NCBI RefSeq assembly: GCF_027594865.1
Contig: NZ_CP089391.1
Location: 1,952,501 to 2,016,500 of the forward strand
DNA from: Bradyrhizobium xenonodulans
GTDB taxonomy: Bacteria > Pseudomonadota > Alphaproteobacteria > Rhizobiales > Xanthobacteraceae
Direction of reading: 5' to 3'
DNA: 64,000 nt
A model generated the notes under the pieces. It did no database searches and had not been told where the DNA came from. It worked only from the letters and a program-made list of their open reading frames with translations. This document shows, piece by piece, positions 32,499-41,067 of the stretch (within the stretch, counting starts at the first letter, position 1; every line of letters begins with the position of its first letter). Position numbers and translations under genes: made by a program.

Positions 32499-32524
32499 GG
32501 AACGATCACCCCGTTACGCAAGTT
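32499..32524 (+). promoter_or_regulatory. EcfG-type promoter for the PRC-barrel gene
   Basis: GGAAC (32499-32503), 17 nt, AGTT (32521-32524), 31 nt before the ATG at 32556. It is divergent from the site at 32442. Confidence 0.55.
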
Positions 32525-32555
32525 GATTCACACATTGGCTGAGTGGAGAATTGAG

Positions 32556-32930
32556 ATGTTGAATCAAGGCGAAATGGATCGCGCCGAGATGGGCCGCCTG
32601 ATCGGCAGCGACAAGGTCGAGGGAACATCGGTCTATGGCGCCGATCGCAGCAAGATCGGCTCGATCGAACGCGTGATGATCGACAAGGTCAGCGGCAAGG
32701 TGTCCTACGCCGTACTGGGTTTCGGCGGATTTCTGGGGCTCGGCAATGATCACTATCCGTTGCCGTGGCAGTCACTGAAATATGACACGGAGCTCGGCGG
32801 CTATGTCACCGGGATCACCGCCAAGGCACTCGAAGGTGCGCCGAGATACAGCGAACGCAGCGACTGGAACTGGGGCGATGACGCCGCGGTTCGCGGCATC
32901 AATTCCTATTACGGCGTTCCCTTCGCCTAG
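32556..32930 (+). CDS. PRC-barrel domain protein (124 aa)
   Basis: The domain is LIGSDKVEGTSVYGADRSKI then GSIERVMIDKVSGKVSYAVLGFGGFLGLGNDHYPLPW, the standard PRC-barrel pattern. GGAGAATTGAG stands before ATG 32556. The frame is open far upstream, but there is no start signal there and it crosses two opposite-strand genes. Stress-type PRC-barrel proteins of this size are common in this group; their binding partners are mostly unknown. Confidence 0.93.
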   Translation: MLNQGEMDRAEMGRLIGSDKVEGTSVYGADRSKIGSIERVMIDKVSGKVSYAVLGFGGFLGLGNDHYPLPWQSLKYDTELGGYVTGITAKALEGAPRYSERSDWNWGDDAAVRGINSYYGVPFA

Positions 32931-32953
32931 GCGGCTGAGAGAAAGGGAGATCG

Positions 32954-33112
32954 ATGAGCAAGGAACGGCCGACCGACGATCCCCGGCGTCAGAACGATTG
33001 GGGATCGCATGCCCAGACGGGCAAGCCCTGGAAGGGCAATCCGGAGAAGGAGCAAAAGTCGGGCGAGGCAAAGCCCGACCTCGAGAAGTGGCAAGAGACC
33101 AAGACGCACTAA
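32954..33112 (+). CDS. small charged protein of unknown function (52 aa)
   Basis: AAAGGGAG precedes ATG 32954, 23 nt after the PRC-barrel stop, so the two are likely one transcript. The product MSKERPTDDPRRQNDWGSHA then QTGKPWKGNPEKEQKSGEAK is polar with repeated Trp-Lys/Gly and Lys-Pro segments. No family is recognised. Confidence 0.7.
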   Translation: MSKERPTDDPRRQNDWGSHAQTGKPWKGNPEKEQKSGEAKPDLEKWQETKTH

Positions 33113-33217
33113 ACCAAGTGCGCCGATAGTGGCATTCGAGACCAGCGCGGCACACACGGTGCCGCGCTTCCTTTTTGCGCGGCACGGTCACGAACGGCAG
33201 TGATGCTTCGCAGGTCC

Positions 33218-33242
33218 GGAACCATGCTCCAGCGACGTTGTT
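33218..33242 (+). promoter_or_regulatory. EcfG-type promoter before the efflux pair
   Basis: GGAAC (33218-33222), 16 nt, TGTT (33239-33242), ending 66 nt before the GTG start at 33309. Confidence 0.5.
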
Positions 33243-33308
33243 GGGCCCGCGACGCGCGAGTTGGCCTCGGCGGCTGCCGCCCGTTTCGTCTCGAGAAAGG
33301 TGTTCACC

Positions 33309-34460
33309 GTGGATGCTCAGACACGGGAGCGTGATCCGTCCGCGGAGCAACCGCAAAGGGCGAAGGAAGCTCCAAAGACCTCTCCTGATCAGACCCGCGA
33401 CGCCAGCGACCAGAAGGCGACGACGCCATCGCTGCGCGAACGGCTTCGCGAGCATTGGCTGCTCGCAACGGTCGGCGCCGTCGTGTTGATTGCGGCGCTC
33501 GTTGGCGGGCTGCTCTACTGGCTCGACGTGCGTCACTATGAATCCACCGACGATGCCTTCGTCGCCGCGCGCAGCTTTTCGGTGGCGTCGAAGGTCGGCG
33601 GCTACGTGACCGACATCCCAGTCACCGACAACCAGCACGTCAAGGCCGGCGATCTCCTCGCCAGGATCGACGAACGCGACTATCGCATTGCCATCGATCA
33701 GGCGGACGCGCAGGTCGCTGTTGCCAAGGCGAACATCGCCAATGTCGAGGCGCAGATCGACTCGCAGCAGGAGCAGATCAAGCAGGCCCAGGCCCAGCTC
33801 GAACAGGCGCAAGCGCAGCTCCAGTTCTCGCAGGAGGAGTTCAAGCGCGCGGAAGATCTCGTCGAGAAGGGGGCTGGCACCGTGCAGCGCCAGCAGCAGA
33901 CCCGTTCTGATCTTCAGGCGCAGCAGGCCAACACCGAGCGTGCCAAGACCGCGGTGGCAGCCGCGGAAGTCGGCATCAAGACGCTGCAAGCGCAGCTCGA
34001 AGGCGCCAGGGCGCAGCTCCAGCAATCTCAGGCGCAGCTCGACCAGGCCAGGCTGAATTTGCAATACACCAGCGTCGTCGCCGCGCAAGCCGGCCGCGTC
34101 GTCAAGCTCTCGGGCGCCAGGGGCACCTTCGTCACGGCAGGGCAGAGCCTCATGATGTTCGTGCCTGACGAGGTCTGGATCGTCGCCAATTACAAGGAGA
34201 CGCAGCTCAACGACATGCGACCGGGCCAGCCGGTCGAAATCCGCATCGATGCCTATCCCGGCCGCAAGCTCACCGGACACATCGATTCCGTGCAGCCGGG
34301 TTCGGGCACTGCCTTCAGCCTGCTGCCGGCGGAGAACGCCACCGGCAATTACGTCAAGGTGGTGCAGCGCGTGCCGGTCAAGATCGTGGTCGACAACTGG
34401 CCGGCCGATCTGCCGGTCGGACCCGGCATGTCGGTCGTGCCCTGGGCCAGGGTGCGATGA
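33309..34460 (+). CDS. HlyD/EmrA-type membrane fusion protein
   Basis: The 383-residue protein has a cytoplasmic N-terminus, one span (LLATVGAVVLIAALVGGLLYW, residues about 50-71), a biotinyl-lipoyl half (TDDAFVAARSFSVASKVGGYV), a long coiled-coil hairpin rich in Gln/Ala (QAQAQLEQAQAQLQFSQEEF) and the returning lipoyl and beta-barrel part. It bridges the inner-membrane transporter encoded next to an outer-membrane channel. GTG 33309 with GAGAAAGG upstream is preferred to TTG/ATG 33261, which would add a non-homologous stretch. It overlaps the transporter gene by ATGA. Confidence 0.93.
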   Translation: MDAQTRERDPSAEQPQRAKEAPKTSPDQTRDASDQKATTPSLRERLREHWLLATVGAVVLIAALVGGLLYWLDVRHYESTDDAFVAARSFSVASKVGGYVTDIPVTDNQHVKAGDLLARIDERDYRIAIDQADAQVAVAKANIANVEAQIDSQQEQIKQAQAQLEQAQAQLQFSQEEFKRAEDLVEKGAGTVQRQQQTRSDLQAQQANTERAKTAVAAAEVGIKTLQAQLEGARAQLQQSQAQLDQARLNLQYTSVVAAQAGRVVKLSGARGTFVTAGQSLMMFVPDEVWIVANYKETQLNDMRPGQPVEIRIDAYPGRKLTGHIDSVQPGSGTAFSLLPAENATGNYVKVVQRVPVKIVVDNWPADLPVGPGMSVVPWARVR

Positions 34461-36076
34461 CGGATGCGACGCAAGGCGGCGCGTCCGCGGGAGGCTGGTC
34501 GCCGGAGCGCTCGGCGGCCGGCGGGCATAATCCCTATCTGATCGCCTTCGTGGTCTCGATCGCGACCTTCATGGAGGTGCTCGACACCACAATCGCCAAC
34601 GTCGCGCTGCGCCACATCGCCGGCGGGCTCGCGGTCGGCATCGACGAGAGCACCTACGTCATCACCAGCTATCTCGTCGCCAACGCCATCGTGCTGTCGA
34701 TTTCGGGTTGGCTGGCGACCATGATCGGCCGCAAGCGCTTCTACATGATGTGTGTGGCGACGTTCTCGGTCGCCTCGCTGCTGTGCGGCTTCGCCTGGAA
34801 TCTGGAGTCGCTGGTGCTGTTCCGCATTCTTCAGGGGCTCGGCGGCGGCGGCATGGCCACCAGCGAGCAGGCGATCCTCGCCGACTCCTTCCCGCCGCAC
34901 AAGCGCGGCCAGGCCTTCGCGATCTATGGCGTTGCGGTGGTGGTCGCGCCGGTGGTCGGTCCGACGCTCGGTGGCTGGATCACCGACACCTATTCCTGGC
35001 ACTGGGTGTTCCTGATCAACGTGCCGATGGGGCTGCTCTCGCTGTTCCTGGTCGGCACGCTGGTCAGGGAGCCGTCGGGTGCGGAGGAGGAGAGGGCGAA
35101 GCTGCTGCGCAAGGGCCTGCGCGTCGACTATGTCGGCTTTGCGCTGGTCGCGATCGGGCTCGGCTCGCTGGAATACGTGCTCGACGAAGGCCAGCGCAAT
35201 GACTGGTTCGGCTCGAACATGATCGTGGTCTTCGCGGTGCTCGCGGCGGTCTCGCTGCTCGCACTGATCCCCTGGGAGCTGACGCGCGAGGATCCCATCG
35301 TCGACCTCCGGCTGCTTGGCCGCCGCCAGTTCGCTGCCTGCTTCCTAGTCATGCTCGGCACCGGCGCGGTGCTGATCTCGACCACGCAGATTTTGCCGCA
35401 ACTGCTCCAGACCGAGCTGAACTACACGGCGATGTTGGCCGGGCTCGCGCTGTCGCCCGGCGGCATCGCGACGCTGGTGCTCATGCCCGTCGTCGGCCGC
35501 CTCGTCAGCACGGTGCAGCCGAAATATCTGATCATGTTCGGTGCCGCCATCGTCGCGTTCTCGATGTGGCATCTCACCGGGCTCACCGGCGACATCACCT
35601 ACGGCTATGCCGCGCTATCGCGCATCTTCCTCGCGATGGGCCTGCCGTTCCTGTTTCTGCCGGTGACGACCGCATCCTATGACGGCGTGCCGCCCGACAA
35701 GACCAACCAGGCGTCCGCGCTGATCAACGTCGCCCGCAACATCGGGGGATCCATGGGCGTGGCGCTGGCCCAGACGATTCTGGCACAGCGCCAGCAATTC
35801 CATCAGAGCCGCCTGATCGAGCACGCCGCGCCGTCCGACCTCGGCTACCAGCAGACCATCGAGACGATGACGCGCTATTTCCAGGCGCAGGGCTCGAATG
35901 CGAGCGATGCGGCCTCGCAGGCAGTCGCATGGGTCGGAAAGACCTTGCAGCAGCAGGTCGATTTTCTCGCCTATATCGACGTGTTCTGGACGCTCGCGAT
36001 CGTCGCGGTGCTGATGATCCCGACGGCGGCGGCGCTGCGGCCGATCAAGCTGGGTGCGCCGGCGCGGGGGCATTGA
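34457..36076 (+). CDS. EmrB/QacA-type (DHA2) MFS efflux transporter
   Basis: The 539-residue protein has 14 predicted membrane spans. The DHA2 signatures are present: FMEVLDTTIANVALRHIAGGL in span 1 (motif D1), LATMIGRKRFYM (motif A), RILQGLGGGGMATSEQAIL (motif B) and GPTLGGWITDTYSWHWVFLIN (motif C). It should expel hydrophobic drugs or metabolites using the proton gradient with the EmrA-like partner. No regulator of the MarR or TetR type is directly adjacent; a stress-type promoter precedes the pair. Confidence 0.94.
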   Translation: MTDATQGGASAGGWSPERSAAGGHNPYLIAFVVSIATFMEVLDTTIANVALRHIAGGLAVGIDESTYVITSYLVANAIVLSISGWLATMIGRKRFYMMCVATFSVASLLCGFAWNLESLVLFRILQGLGGGGMATSEQAILADSFPPHKRGQAFAIYGVAVVVAPVVGPTLGGWITDTYSWHWVFLINVPMGLLSLFLVGTLVREPSGAEEERAKLLRKGLRVDYVGFALVAIGLGSLEYVLDEGQRNDWFGSNMIVVFAVLAAVSLLALIPWELTREDPIVDLRLLGRRQFAACFLVMLGTGAVLISTTQILPQLLQTELNYTAMLAGLALSPGGIATLVLMPVVGRLVSTVQPKYLIMFGAAIVAFSMWHLTGLTGDITYGYAALSRIFLAMGLPFLFLPVTTASYDGVPPDKTNQASALINVARNIGGSMGVALAQTILAQRQQFHQSRLIEHAAPSDLGYQQTIETMTRYFQAQGSNASDAASQAVAWVGKTLQQQVDFLAYIDVFWTLAIVAVLMIPTAAALRPIKLGAPARGH

Positions 36077-36092
36077 GGAGGCAGCACACTCG

Positions 36093-36200
36093 GTGTCATC
36101 GCCCGCGAAGGCGGGAGATCCAGTATTCCAGAGGCGCCTGAGAGATACGGAGAAGCTGCGGCGCACACTGGATGCCCCGGTCAAGCCGGGGCATGACAGC
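36093..36200. repeat. Bradyrhizobium-type intergenic repeat (TGTCATCGCCCGCGAAGGCGGG type)
   Basis: The 108-nt element begins TGTCATCGCCCGCGAAGGCG, passes through GATCCAGTATTCCAGAGGCG, and closes with CTGGATGCCCCGGTCAAGCC and GGGGCATGACA. Its ends are inverted (TGTCAT ... ATGACA) with GC-rich inner stems. I recognise it as a common dispersed element. It fills the space between the convergent efflux and HxlR genes. Confidence 0.8.
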
Positions 36201-36215
36201 TGTGTCCGGGATTGC

Positions 36216-36680
36216 TTATGCGATCATCTTTGGCCGCCCCGGCCCCGCATGCACATGCACCTGCTTGGCATGCAGCACCTCGCCGCATTCCGAGCACACC
36301 ATCACGGGGTCGAATTGCTTGCCGCAGATCTTGTGCTCGTGCAGCAGCGGGCGGCCGCGCTCGTCGCCCATGTGGGTGTCGCCCCAATGCACCATCGCCA
36401 TGATGATCGGGTAGAGGTCGAGGCCCTTCTGCGTCAGGATGTATTCGTAGCGCTTGGGCGCCTCGGAATAGGGGACGCGGCGCAGGATGCCGAAGCGGAC
36501 CAGCTTCTTCAGCCGCTCCGAGAGCAGATGTCGCGTGATCTGGAGCGAGGACTGAAACGCCTCGAACCGGCGCACCCGCAAGAAGCAGTCGCGCAGGATC
36601 AGCAGCGTCCAGCGGTCGCCGACCACGGCGACGGTGCGGGACAGCGAGCAGGGCTCCTCGTCCAGCGTGTCCCATTTCAT
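36216..36680 (-). CDS. HxlR-family winged-helix regulator
   Basis: The 154-residue protein has the HxlR domain (SLSRTVAVVGDRWTLLILRD, FEAFQSSLQITRHLLSERLK, LVRFGILRRVPYSEAPKRYEY, LTQKGLDLYPIIMAM). A C-terminal cysteine/histidine tail follows (FDPVMVCSECGEVLHAKQVHVH), which could bind zinc. HxlR proteins usually repress a neighbouring operon in response to a small electrophile or aromatic. The divergent SDR-nitronate monooxygenase genes are the likely target; two palindromes lie in the shared gap. Confidence 0.92.
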   Translation of the reverse strand: MKWDTLDEEPCSLSRTVAVVGDRWTLLILRDCFLRVRRFEAFQSSLQITRHLLSERLKKLVRFGILRRVPYSEAPKRYEYILTQKGLDLYPIIMAMVHWGDTHMGDERGRPLLHEHKICGKQFDPVMVCSECGEVLHAKQVHVHAGPGRPKMIA

Positions 36681-36708
36681 GCTGCGGTCTCCGAGTCCTC
36701 GATTTGTC

Positions 36709-36729
36709 AGTCAGAAAAAGGAACTGACT
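36709..36729. promoter_or_regulatory. inverted repeat near the HxlR start
   Basis: AGTCAG (36709-36714) and CTGACT (36724-36729) are inverted with a 9-nt spacer, 29 nt before the HxlR start codon. It may be an autoregulatory site. Confidence 0.35.
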
Positions 36730-36778
36730 TGAATGATCAGGGCTATTTGCAGTGAAATGTAGCATTTCGCCGCGCGGT

Positions 36779-36805
36779 TTGACAGTTCTATTTTAGAACT
36801 ATAGC
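36779..36805 (+). promoter_or_regulatory. promoter with overlapping palindrome before the SDR gene
   Basis: TTGACA at 36779-36784 is a consensus -35 element, and TATAGC at 36800-36805 could be the -10 element with short spacing. The perfect palindrome AGTTCTA-TTT-TAGAACT (36784-36800) fills the space between them, which is the place for a repressor operator, most simply for the adjacent HxlR protein. Confidence 0.6.
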
Positions 36806-36845
36806 TTCTCCATCCAATGATGCGCTCTCACCGGAGGAGGCGACC

Positions 36846-37583
36846 TTGCCCAAGCGAAACGCGACAGCCGCTGTGATCGGGGCCGGCGATTTCATCGGCT
36901 CCGAGATCGCCAGGAAATTCGCCGCGGAAGGCTTCACGGTCTTCGCCGGCCGCCGCAACGGCGACAAGCTCGCGCCGCTGGTGAAGGACATCGAGGCCGC
37001 CGGCGGCGAGATCCATGCGCGCTCGCTGGATGCGCGCAAGGAGGAAGAGGTTATCTCCTTCCTCAATGACGCCGACAAGCACGCGCCGCTGGAGGTCTGC
37101 ATCTTCAACGTCGGCGCCAACGTCAATTTCCCTGTTCTCGACACCACCGAGCGTGTCTTCCGCAAAGTCTGGGAGATGGCCTGCTATTCCGGCTTCCTCG
37201 CGGGGCGCGAAGCGGCGCGGCTGATGCTGCCGCGCGGCGGCGGCAACATCTTCTTCACCGGCGCGACTGCCTCCTTGCGCGGCGGCAGCGGCTTTGCCGC
37301 TTTCGCCAGCGCCAAGTTCGGACTGCGCGCCGTCGCACAGGCGATGGCGCGCGAGCTCGGGCCGAAGAACATCCACGTCGCCCATCTCATCATCGATTCC
37401 GGCGTCGATACCGAATGGGTGCGGCAGCGCCGGCTCGAAGCTCTCGGCCCCAACGCACTCGACAATCCCGATCTGCTGATGCCGCCGTCGGCCGTGGCTG
37501 ACTCCTATTGGCAGCTCTACCAGCAGCCGAAGAGCGCCTGGACCTTCGAGATGGAGATCCGCCCCTTCGGAGAGAAATGGTGA
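36846..37583 (+). CDS. short-chain dehydrogenase-like protein without the catalytic tyrosine
   Basis: The 245-residue protein starts at a TTG with GGAGGAGG just upstream. The Rossmann start reads AAVIGAGDFIGSEIARKFAA, and FNVGANVNFP replaces the usual NNAG. The YxxxK site reads FAAFASAKFGLR: the lysine is kept but Phe replaces the catalytic Tyr. This fits the atypical SDR subfamily that lacks the tyrosine, so dehydrogenase activity cannot be assumed. It is followed 64 nt later by the nitronate monooxygenase gene and probably controlled by the divergent HxlR protein. Confidence 0.9.
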   Translation: MPKRNATAAVIGAGDFIGSEIARKFAAEGFTVFAGRRNGDKLAPLVKDIEAAGGEIHARSLDARKEEEVISFLNDADKHAPLEVCIFNVGANVNFPVLDTTERVFRKVWEMACYSGFLAGREAARLMLPRGGGNIFFTGATASLRGGSGFAAFASAKFGLRAVAQAMARELGPKNIHVAHLIIDSGVDTEWVRQRRLEALGPNALDNPDLLMPPSAVADSYWQLYQQPKSAWTFEMEIRPFGEKW

Positions 37584-37646
37584 CCGCGGCGCAAAAGTCC
37601 GGCTAGACTGAACCCAACCCAAGCAAAATTCCGGGAGGTACTTTAA

Positions 37647-38648
37647 GTGAAGACCGCGATCACCGAACTGTTCGGCATCGAGCACCCGATCATCCAGGGC
37701 GGCATGCATTTCGTCGGCTTTGCCGAGCTGGCCGCGGCCGTCTCCAATGCCGGCGGGCTCGGCATCATCACGGGCCTCACGCAGAAGACGCCGGAATTGC
37801 TCGCCAAGGAGATCGCGCGCTGCCGCGACATGACCGACAAGCCGTTCGGTGTGAACCTCACCTTCCTGCCGACATTCGCGGCGCCGCCCTATCCGGAATA
37901 CATCGCGGCCATCGTCGAAGGCGGCATCAAGGCGGTGGAGACCGCGGGCCGCAGCCCGGAAGTCTACATGCCCGCGCTGAAAGCCGCCGGCATCAAGGTC
38001 ATCCATAAGTGCACCTCGGTGCGTCATTCGCTGAAGGCCGAGCGTATCGGCTGCGACGCCGTCAGCGTCGATGGCTTCGAGTGCGGCGGCCATCCCGGCG
38101 AAGACGACATTCCCAACATGATCCTGCTGCCGCGCGCCGCGGAGGAGTTGAAGATCCCGTTCGTCGCCTCCGGCGGCATGGCTGATGGGCGCAGCCTCGT
38201 CGCGGCGCTGTCGTTGGGCGCGGCCGGCATGAACATGGGCACGCGCTTCATCGCCACCAAGGAAGCGCCCGTCCATCAGAATGTGAAGAACGCACTGGTC
38301 GCGGCGACCGAGCTCGACACCCGCCTGATCATGCGCAGCCTGCGCAACACCGAGCGCGTGCTGAAGAACGCCAATGTCGATCGCCTCATCGAGATCGAAC
38401 GCGAGAAGGGCGACAAGCTGAAGATCGACGACATCCACGACCAGGTCGCAGGCGTCTATCCCAGGATCATGCTGGAGGGGCAGATGGACGCGGGCGCCTG
38501 GAGCTGCGGCATGGTCGCCGGCCTCATCCACGATATCCCCTCCTGCAAGGAACTCGTCGATCGCATCATGTCCGAGGCGGACCAGATCATCCGAAGCCGG
38601 TTGATGGGGTTCCTGGATGGAACGGCGATGGCGAAAAAGGTCGCCTGA
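37647..38648 (+). CDS. nitronate monooxygenase (NPD/FMN-dependent)
   Basis: The 333-residue TIM-barrel flavoprotein has the family signatures HPIIQGGMHFVGFAELAAAV, SNAGGLGIITG, HKCTSVRHSLKAERIGCDAV, FECGGHPGEDDIP and PFVASGGMADGRSLVAALSLGAAG. It should oxidise alkyl nitronates, such as the toxin propionate-3-nitronate; some members act as enoyl-ACP reductase-like enzymes. The start is GTG 37647 with GGGAGGT upstream. It is in the HxlR-linked pair with the SDR gene. Confidence 0.9.
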   Translation: MKTAITELFGIEHPIIQGGMHFVGFAELAAAVSNAGGLGIITGLTQKTPELLAKEIARCRDMTDKPFGVNLTFLPTFAAPPYPEYIAAIVEGGIKAVETAGRSPEVYMPALKAAGIKVIHKCTSVRHSLKAERIGCDAVSVDGFECGGHPGEDDIPNMILLPRAAEELKIPFVASGGMADGRSLVAALSLGAAGMNMGTRFIATKEAPVHQNVKNALVAATELDTRLIMRSLRNTERVLKNANVDRLIEIEREKGDKLKIDDIHDQVAGVYPRIMLEGQMDAGAWSCGMVAGLIHDIPSCKELVDRIMSEADQIIRSRLMGFLDGTAMAKKVA

Positions 38649-38756
38649 CACCGCCAAACTTCTTAACCAATGCGGCACTTGACCGCTGGAATTGCGCCCG
38701 ACGCCTCCTAAATAGGGATAAATTACTCCTTAAATAATCAATTTCAGGAGGCGTCC

Positions 38757-39176
38757 GTGGTCCTGAAGAGCGTTCATTTTGCTGTTGCTGCCGTCCTCGT
38801 TCTCGCATGGGGCGGCATCGCGCGCGCCGACGACTACAAGCCTGACGAATATCTCAGTCTCGATCTGTCCAAGGCGGTGCTGTCGCCGAAGCGGCTCGGG
38901 CCCGAGACGCAATTCGCGCCGGTGGCTTTGGAGGCGAAGGGCGGCAACGAGGCGCAGGCCCGCGCCGAGCCGGTCGACGTGCCGAAGAAGGTCGCCGCCG
39001 AACGCGTCCACGCGGCCGAGCCGAAGGTTGCGCGTGCGAAGAGCACGCAGCCGCGCGGTGCAGCGCGCACCAAGCTCACCCATCGCCATGGCAATCCGCT
39101 CGACGCGCAGGCGAGAGATACCCGCATCCAGACCTGGCCCTGCCGCTCCGGCGGCATCTGCAACTGGCAGCGCTAG
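38757..39176 (+). CDS. exported protein of unknown function (139 aa)
   Basis: GTG 38757 has AGGAGG upstream. The product has a signal peptide (MVLKSVHFAVAAVLVLAWGG then IARA), a conserved-looking N-terminal part (YKPDEYLSLDLSKAVLSPKR), a basic Ala/Lys-rich middle and a Trp-containing end with two cysteines (WPCRSGGICNW). No named family is recognised. Confidence 0.75.
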   Translation: MVLKSVHFAVAAVLVLAWGGIARADDYKPDEYLSLDLSKAVLSPKRLGPETQFAPVALEAKGGNEAQARAEPVDVPKKVAAERVHAAEPKVARAKSTQPRGAARTKLTHRHGNPLDAQARDTRIQTWPCRSGGICNWQR

Positions 39177-39194
39177 AGGCGCAGCACTCTCTTC

Positions 39195-39220
39195 GCCTCT
39201 CCCCGCAAGCGGGGCGAGGT
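39195..39220. terminator. GC hairpin after the exported protein gene
   Basis: GCCTCTCCCCGC and GCGGGGCGAGG form a hairpin with an AA loop. No T-run follows, so it may be a fragment of a dispersed repeat rather than an intrinsic terminator. Confidence 0.4.
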
Positions 39221-39270
39221 GGTGCACCGTTCGCATCCGCTGCAGCCGCGCACGTCATCCGCACGTCGTA

Positions 39271-39314
39271 AAACCGTAGACCCGGGGTCAAGAAACCGTA
39301 AGCCGGGAGTCAAA
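39271..39314. repeat. two tandem 22-bp direct repeats upstream of phoD
   Basis: The two units are AAACCGTAGACCCGGGGTCA plus AG (39271-39292) and AAACCGTAAGCCGGGAGTCA plus AA (39293-39314); they agree at most positions. They end 43 nt before the phoD start, a good place for an activator site. They do not match the PHO box. Confidence 0.6.
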
Positions 39315-39357
39315 CGACGCAGGCACCTTCCGTCGCGATTCGACGAAGGTTTCCTGA

Positions 39358-40923
39358 ATGGCATCGCCCCGCGCCTCGCGCGCATGGACCCGGCGGCAGT
39401 TCCTGGTCCGCTCGACCTCCAGCCTCGCTGTTGCCGCGCTAGCAAAGCCATCGCTCAGCCGTGCCGCCGATCGTCCGCAGATCGCGGGCGGCATCCAGTC
39501 CGGTGACGTCTCAGACGGCTCTGCCGTGATCTGGGCCCGCGCCGACCGGCCCGCACGGATGCAGGTGGAGTATTCGACCGTCGAGAGCTTCAAGACCATC
39601 GTTGCGTCGGCTTCGCGCGACGCCTTGCCCGATGCCGACTTCACCGCAAAACTGCTGCTGAACGATCTGCCGGCTGGGCAGGACATCTTCTATCGCGTGC
39701 GCTTCGACGACATCGCCACGGGCATTGCCGGCGAAAGCCGCACCGGTCATTTCCGCACCCCACCGGCCGCGGGCCGATCGATCTCGTTCGTGTGGTCCGG
39801 CGACGTCGCAGGGCAGGGCTGGGGCATCGACATCGCGCGCGGTGGCTATCGCAGCTATCGCACCATGCTCGACAATCGCCCGGATTTCTTCATCCACTCC
39901 GGCGATCACATCTACGCCGACTGCACCATCCCTTCCGAACAGAAGCTGCCGAACGGCGAGACCTGGCGCAATCTGGTGACCGAGGAAAAAGCCGAGGTCG
40001 CGCACACGCTGGCGCAATTCCGCGGCAACTACAAATACAATCATCTCGACGAGCATTTTCGCGCCTTCCACGCCGAGGTGCCGATGCTCGCGCAGTGGGA
40101 CGACCACGAGGTCACCAACGATTGGTCGCCGACCGGCAGCTATGACGCGGCCGGTTATGAGGACGACGGCACCCCGCGCCTGGTCGCGCGCGCCCGCCGC
40201 GCCTTCTTCGACTTCATGCCGATCCGCGATCTCGGCGCGCGCCAGGGCCGGGTCTATCGCAAGATCGCCTACGGTCCGCTGCTCGACGTCTTCATGATCG
40301 ACATGCGCAGTTTTCGCGATGACAGTTGGAACAAGGGCGACGATCACCGCGGCTGGATTCTCGGCGCCGAGCAGCTCGCCTGGCTAAAGCGCGAGCTTGC
40401 AGCGTCGCGCGCGACCTGGAAGGTGATCGCGGCCGACCTGCCGATCGGCCTCGTCAGTCTCGATGCCGTCGCGCTCGGCAATGGCGCGCCCGACCGGCGC
40501 GAGCATGAGATCGCCGATCTCCTGGCCTCCATCAAGCGCGCCGGCATCCGCAACATCGTCTGGCTCACCGCAGATATGCACTACACCGCCGCGCACTATT
40601 ATGATCCGAGCAAGGCGCAGTTTCAGGATTTCGAGCCGTTCTGGGAGTTCGTCTCCGGCCCGCTGCATGCCGGCAGCTGGGGGCCGGGCGAGCTCGACAA
40701 TACCTTTGGCCCGGTCGCGATGTACCAGAGCGGCTGCAGTGAGGCGCAGGGCGAGAATCTGGCGCCGTGCTTCGGCCTTCAGTTCTTCGGCCGCGTCGAC
40801 ATCGACGGCGCCAGCGGTGTGATGACCGTGACCCTGAAAGACGTCGACAACCGGGACCTCTGGTCGGTCGATATCGTGCCGCAGCCGCAAGTGCGTCCGG
40901 CCGTGGTGGCGCAGCATTCATAG
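39358..40923 (+). CDS. phoD: alkaline phosphatase D family phosphodiesterase/phosphatase
   Basis: The 521-residue enzyme has a Tat signal (SRAWTRRQFLVRSTSSLAVA) for folded export. A PhoD N-terminal beta domain (about 40-130) precedes the metallophosphatase domain, with FVWSGDVAG, FFIHSGDHIYADC, MLAQWDDHEVTND and WLTADMHYTAAHYYD supplying the metal ligands. It releases phosphate from phosphomonoesters and diesters outside the cytoplasm and needs calcium and iron in studied members. No PHO box is seen in front of it. Confidence 0.95.
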   Translation: MASPRASRAWTRRQFLVRSTSSLAVAALAKPSLSRAADRPQIAGGIQSGDVSDGSAVIWARADRPARMQVEYSTVESFKTIVASASRDALPDADFTAKLLLNDLPAGQDIFYRVRFDDIATGIAGESRTGHFRTPPAAGRSISFVWSGDVAGQGWGIDIARGGYRSYRTMLDNRPDFFIHSGDHIYADCTIPSEQKLPNGETWRNLVTEEKAEVAHTLAQFRGNYKYNHLDEHFRAFHAEVPMLAQWDDHEVTNDWSPTGSYDAAGYEDDGTPRLVARARRAFFDFMPIRDLGARQGRVYRKIAYGPLLDVFMIDMRSFRDDSWNKGDDHRGWILGAEQLAWLKRELAASRATWKVIAADLPIGLVSLDAVALGNGAPDRREHEIADLLASIKRAGIRNIVWLTADMHYTAAHYYDPSKAQFQDFEPFWEFVSGPLHAGSWGPGELDNTFGPVAMYQSGCSEAQGENLAPCFGLQFFGRVDIDGASGVMTVTLKDVDNRDLWSVDIVPQPQVRPAVVAQHS

Positions 40924-41067
40924 GATGCTAACCCGATCTTGATTGGCCGGACTGCGGGTTCCCGCGCTATAATGGCCATCCTCGTCACCTTTTCCCATCA
41001 CCGAAGAGTCTGCTTGCGCGGCATCGCCGCGCATCCGGCGGGCTGAAATATCCTGGGAGCCAGTTTC

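Noticed and set aside
31695..32555. Long in-frame upstream extension of the PRC-barrel gene
   Set aside because: It runs antisense through the DUF4142 gene and another small gene, has no domain, and a good ribosome site stands at 32556.
39240..39357. PHO box before phoD
   Set aside because: The direct repeats present are AAACCGTA...GTCAA units, not CTGTCAT repeats with 4-nt spacing.
40937..40973. Sigma-70 promoter TTGATT ... TATAAT before the aldo/keto reductase
   Set aside because: The TATAAT is perfect but the spacing to the only -35-like sequence is 23 nt, so I mention it only in the gene entry.
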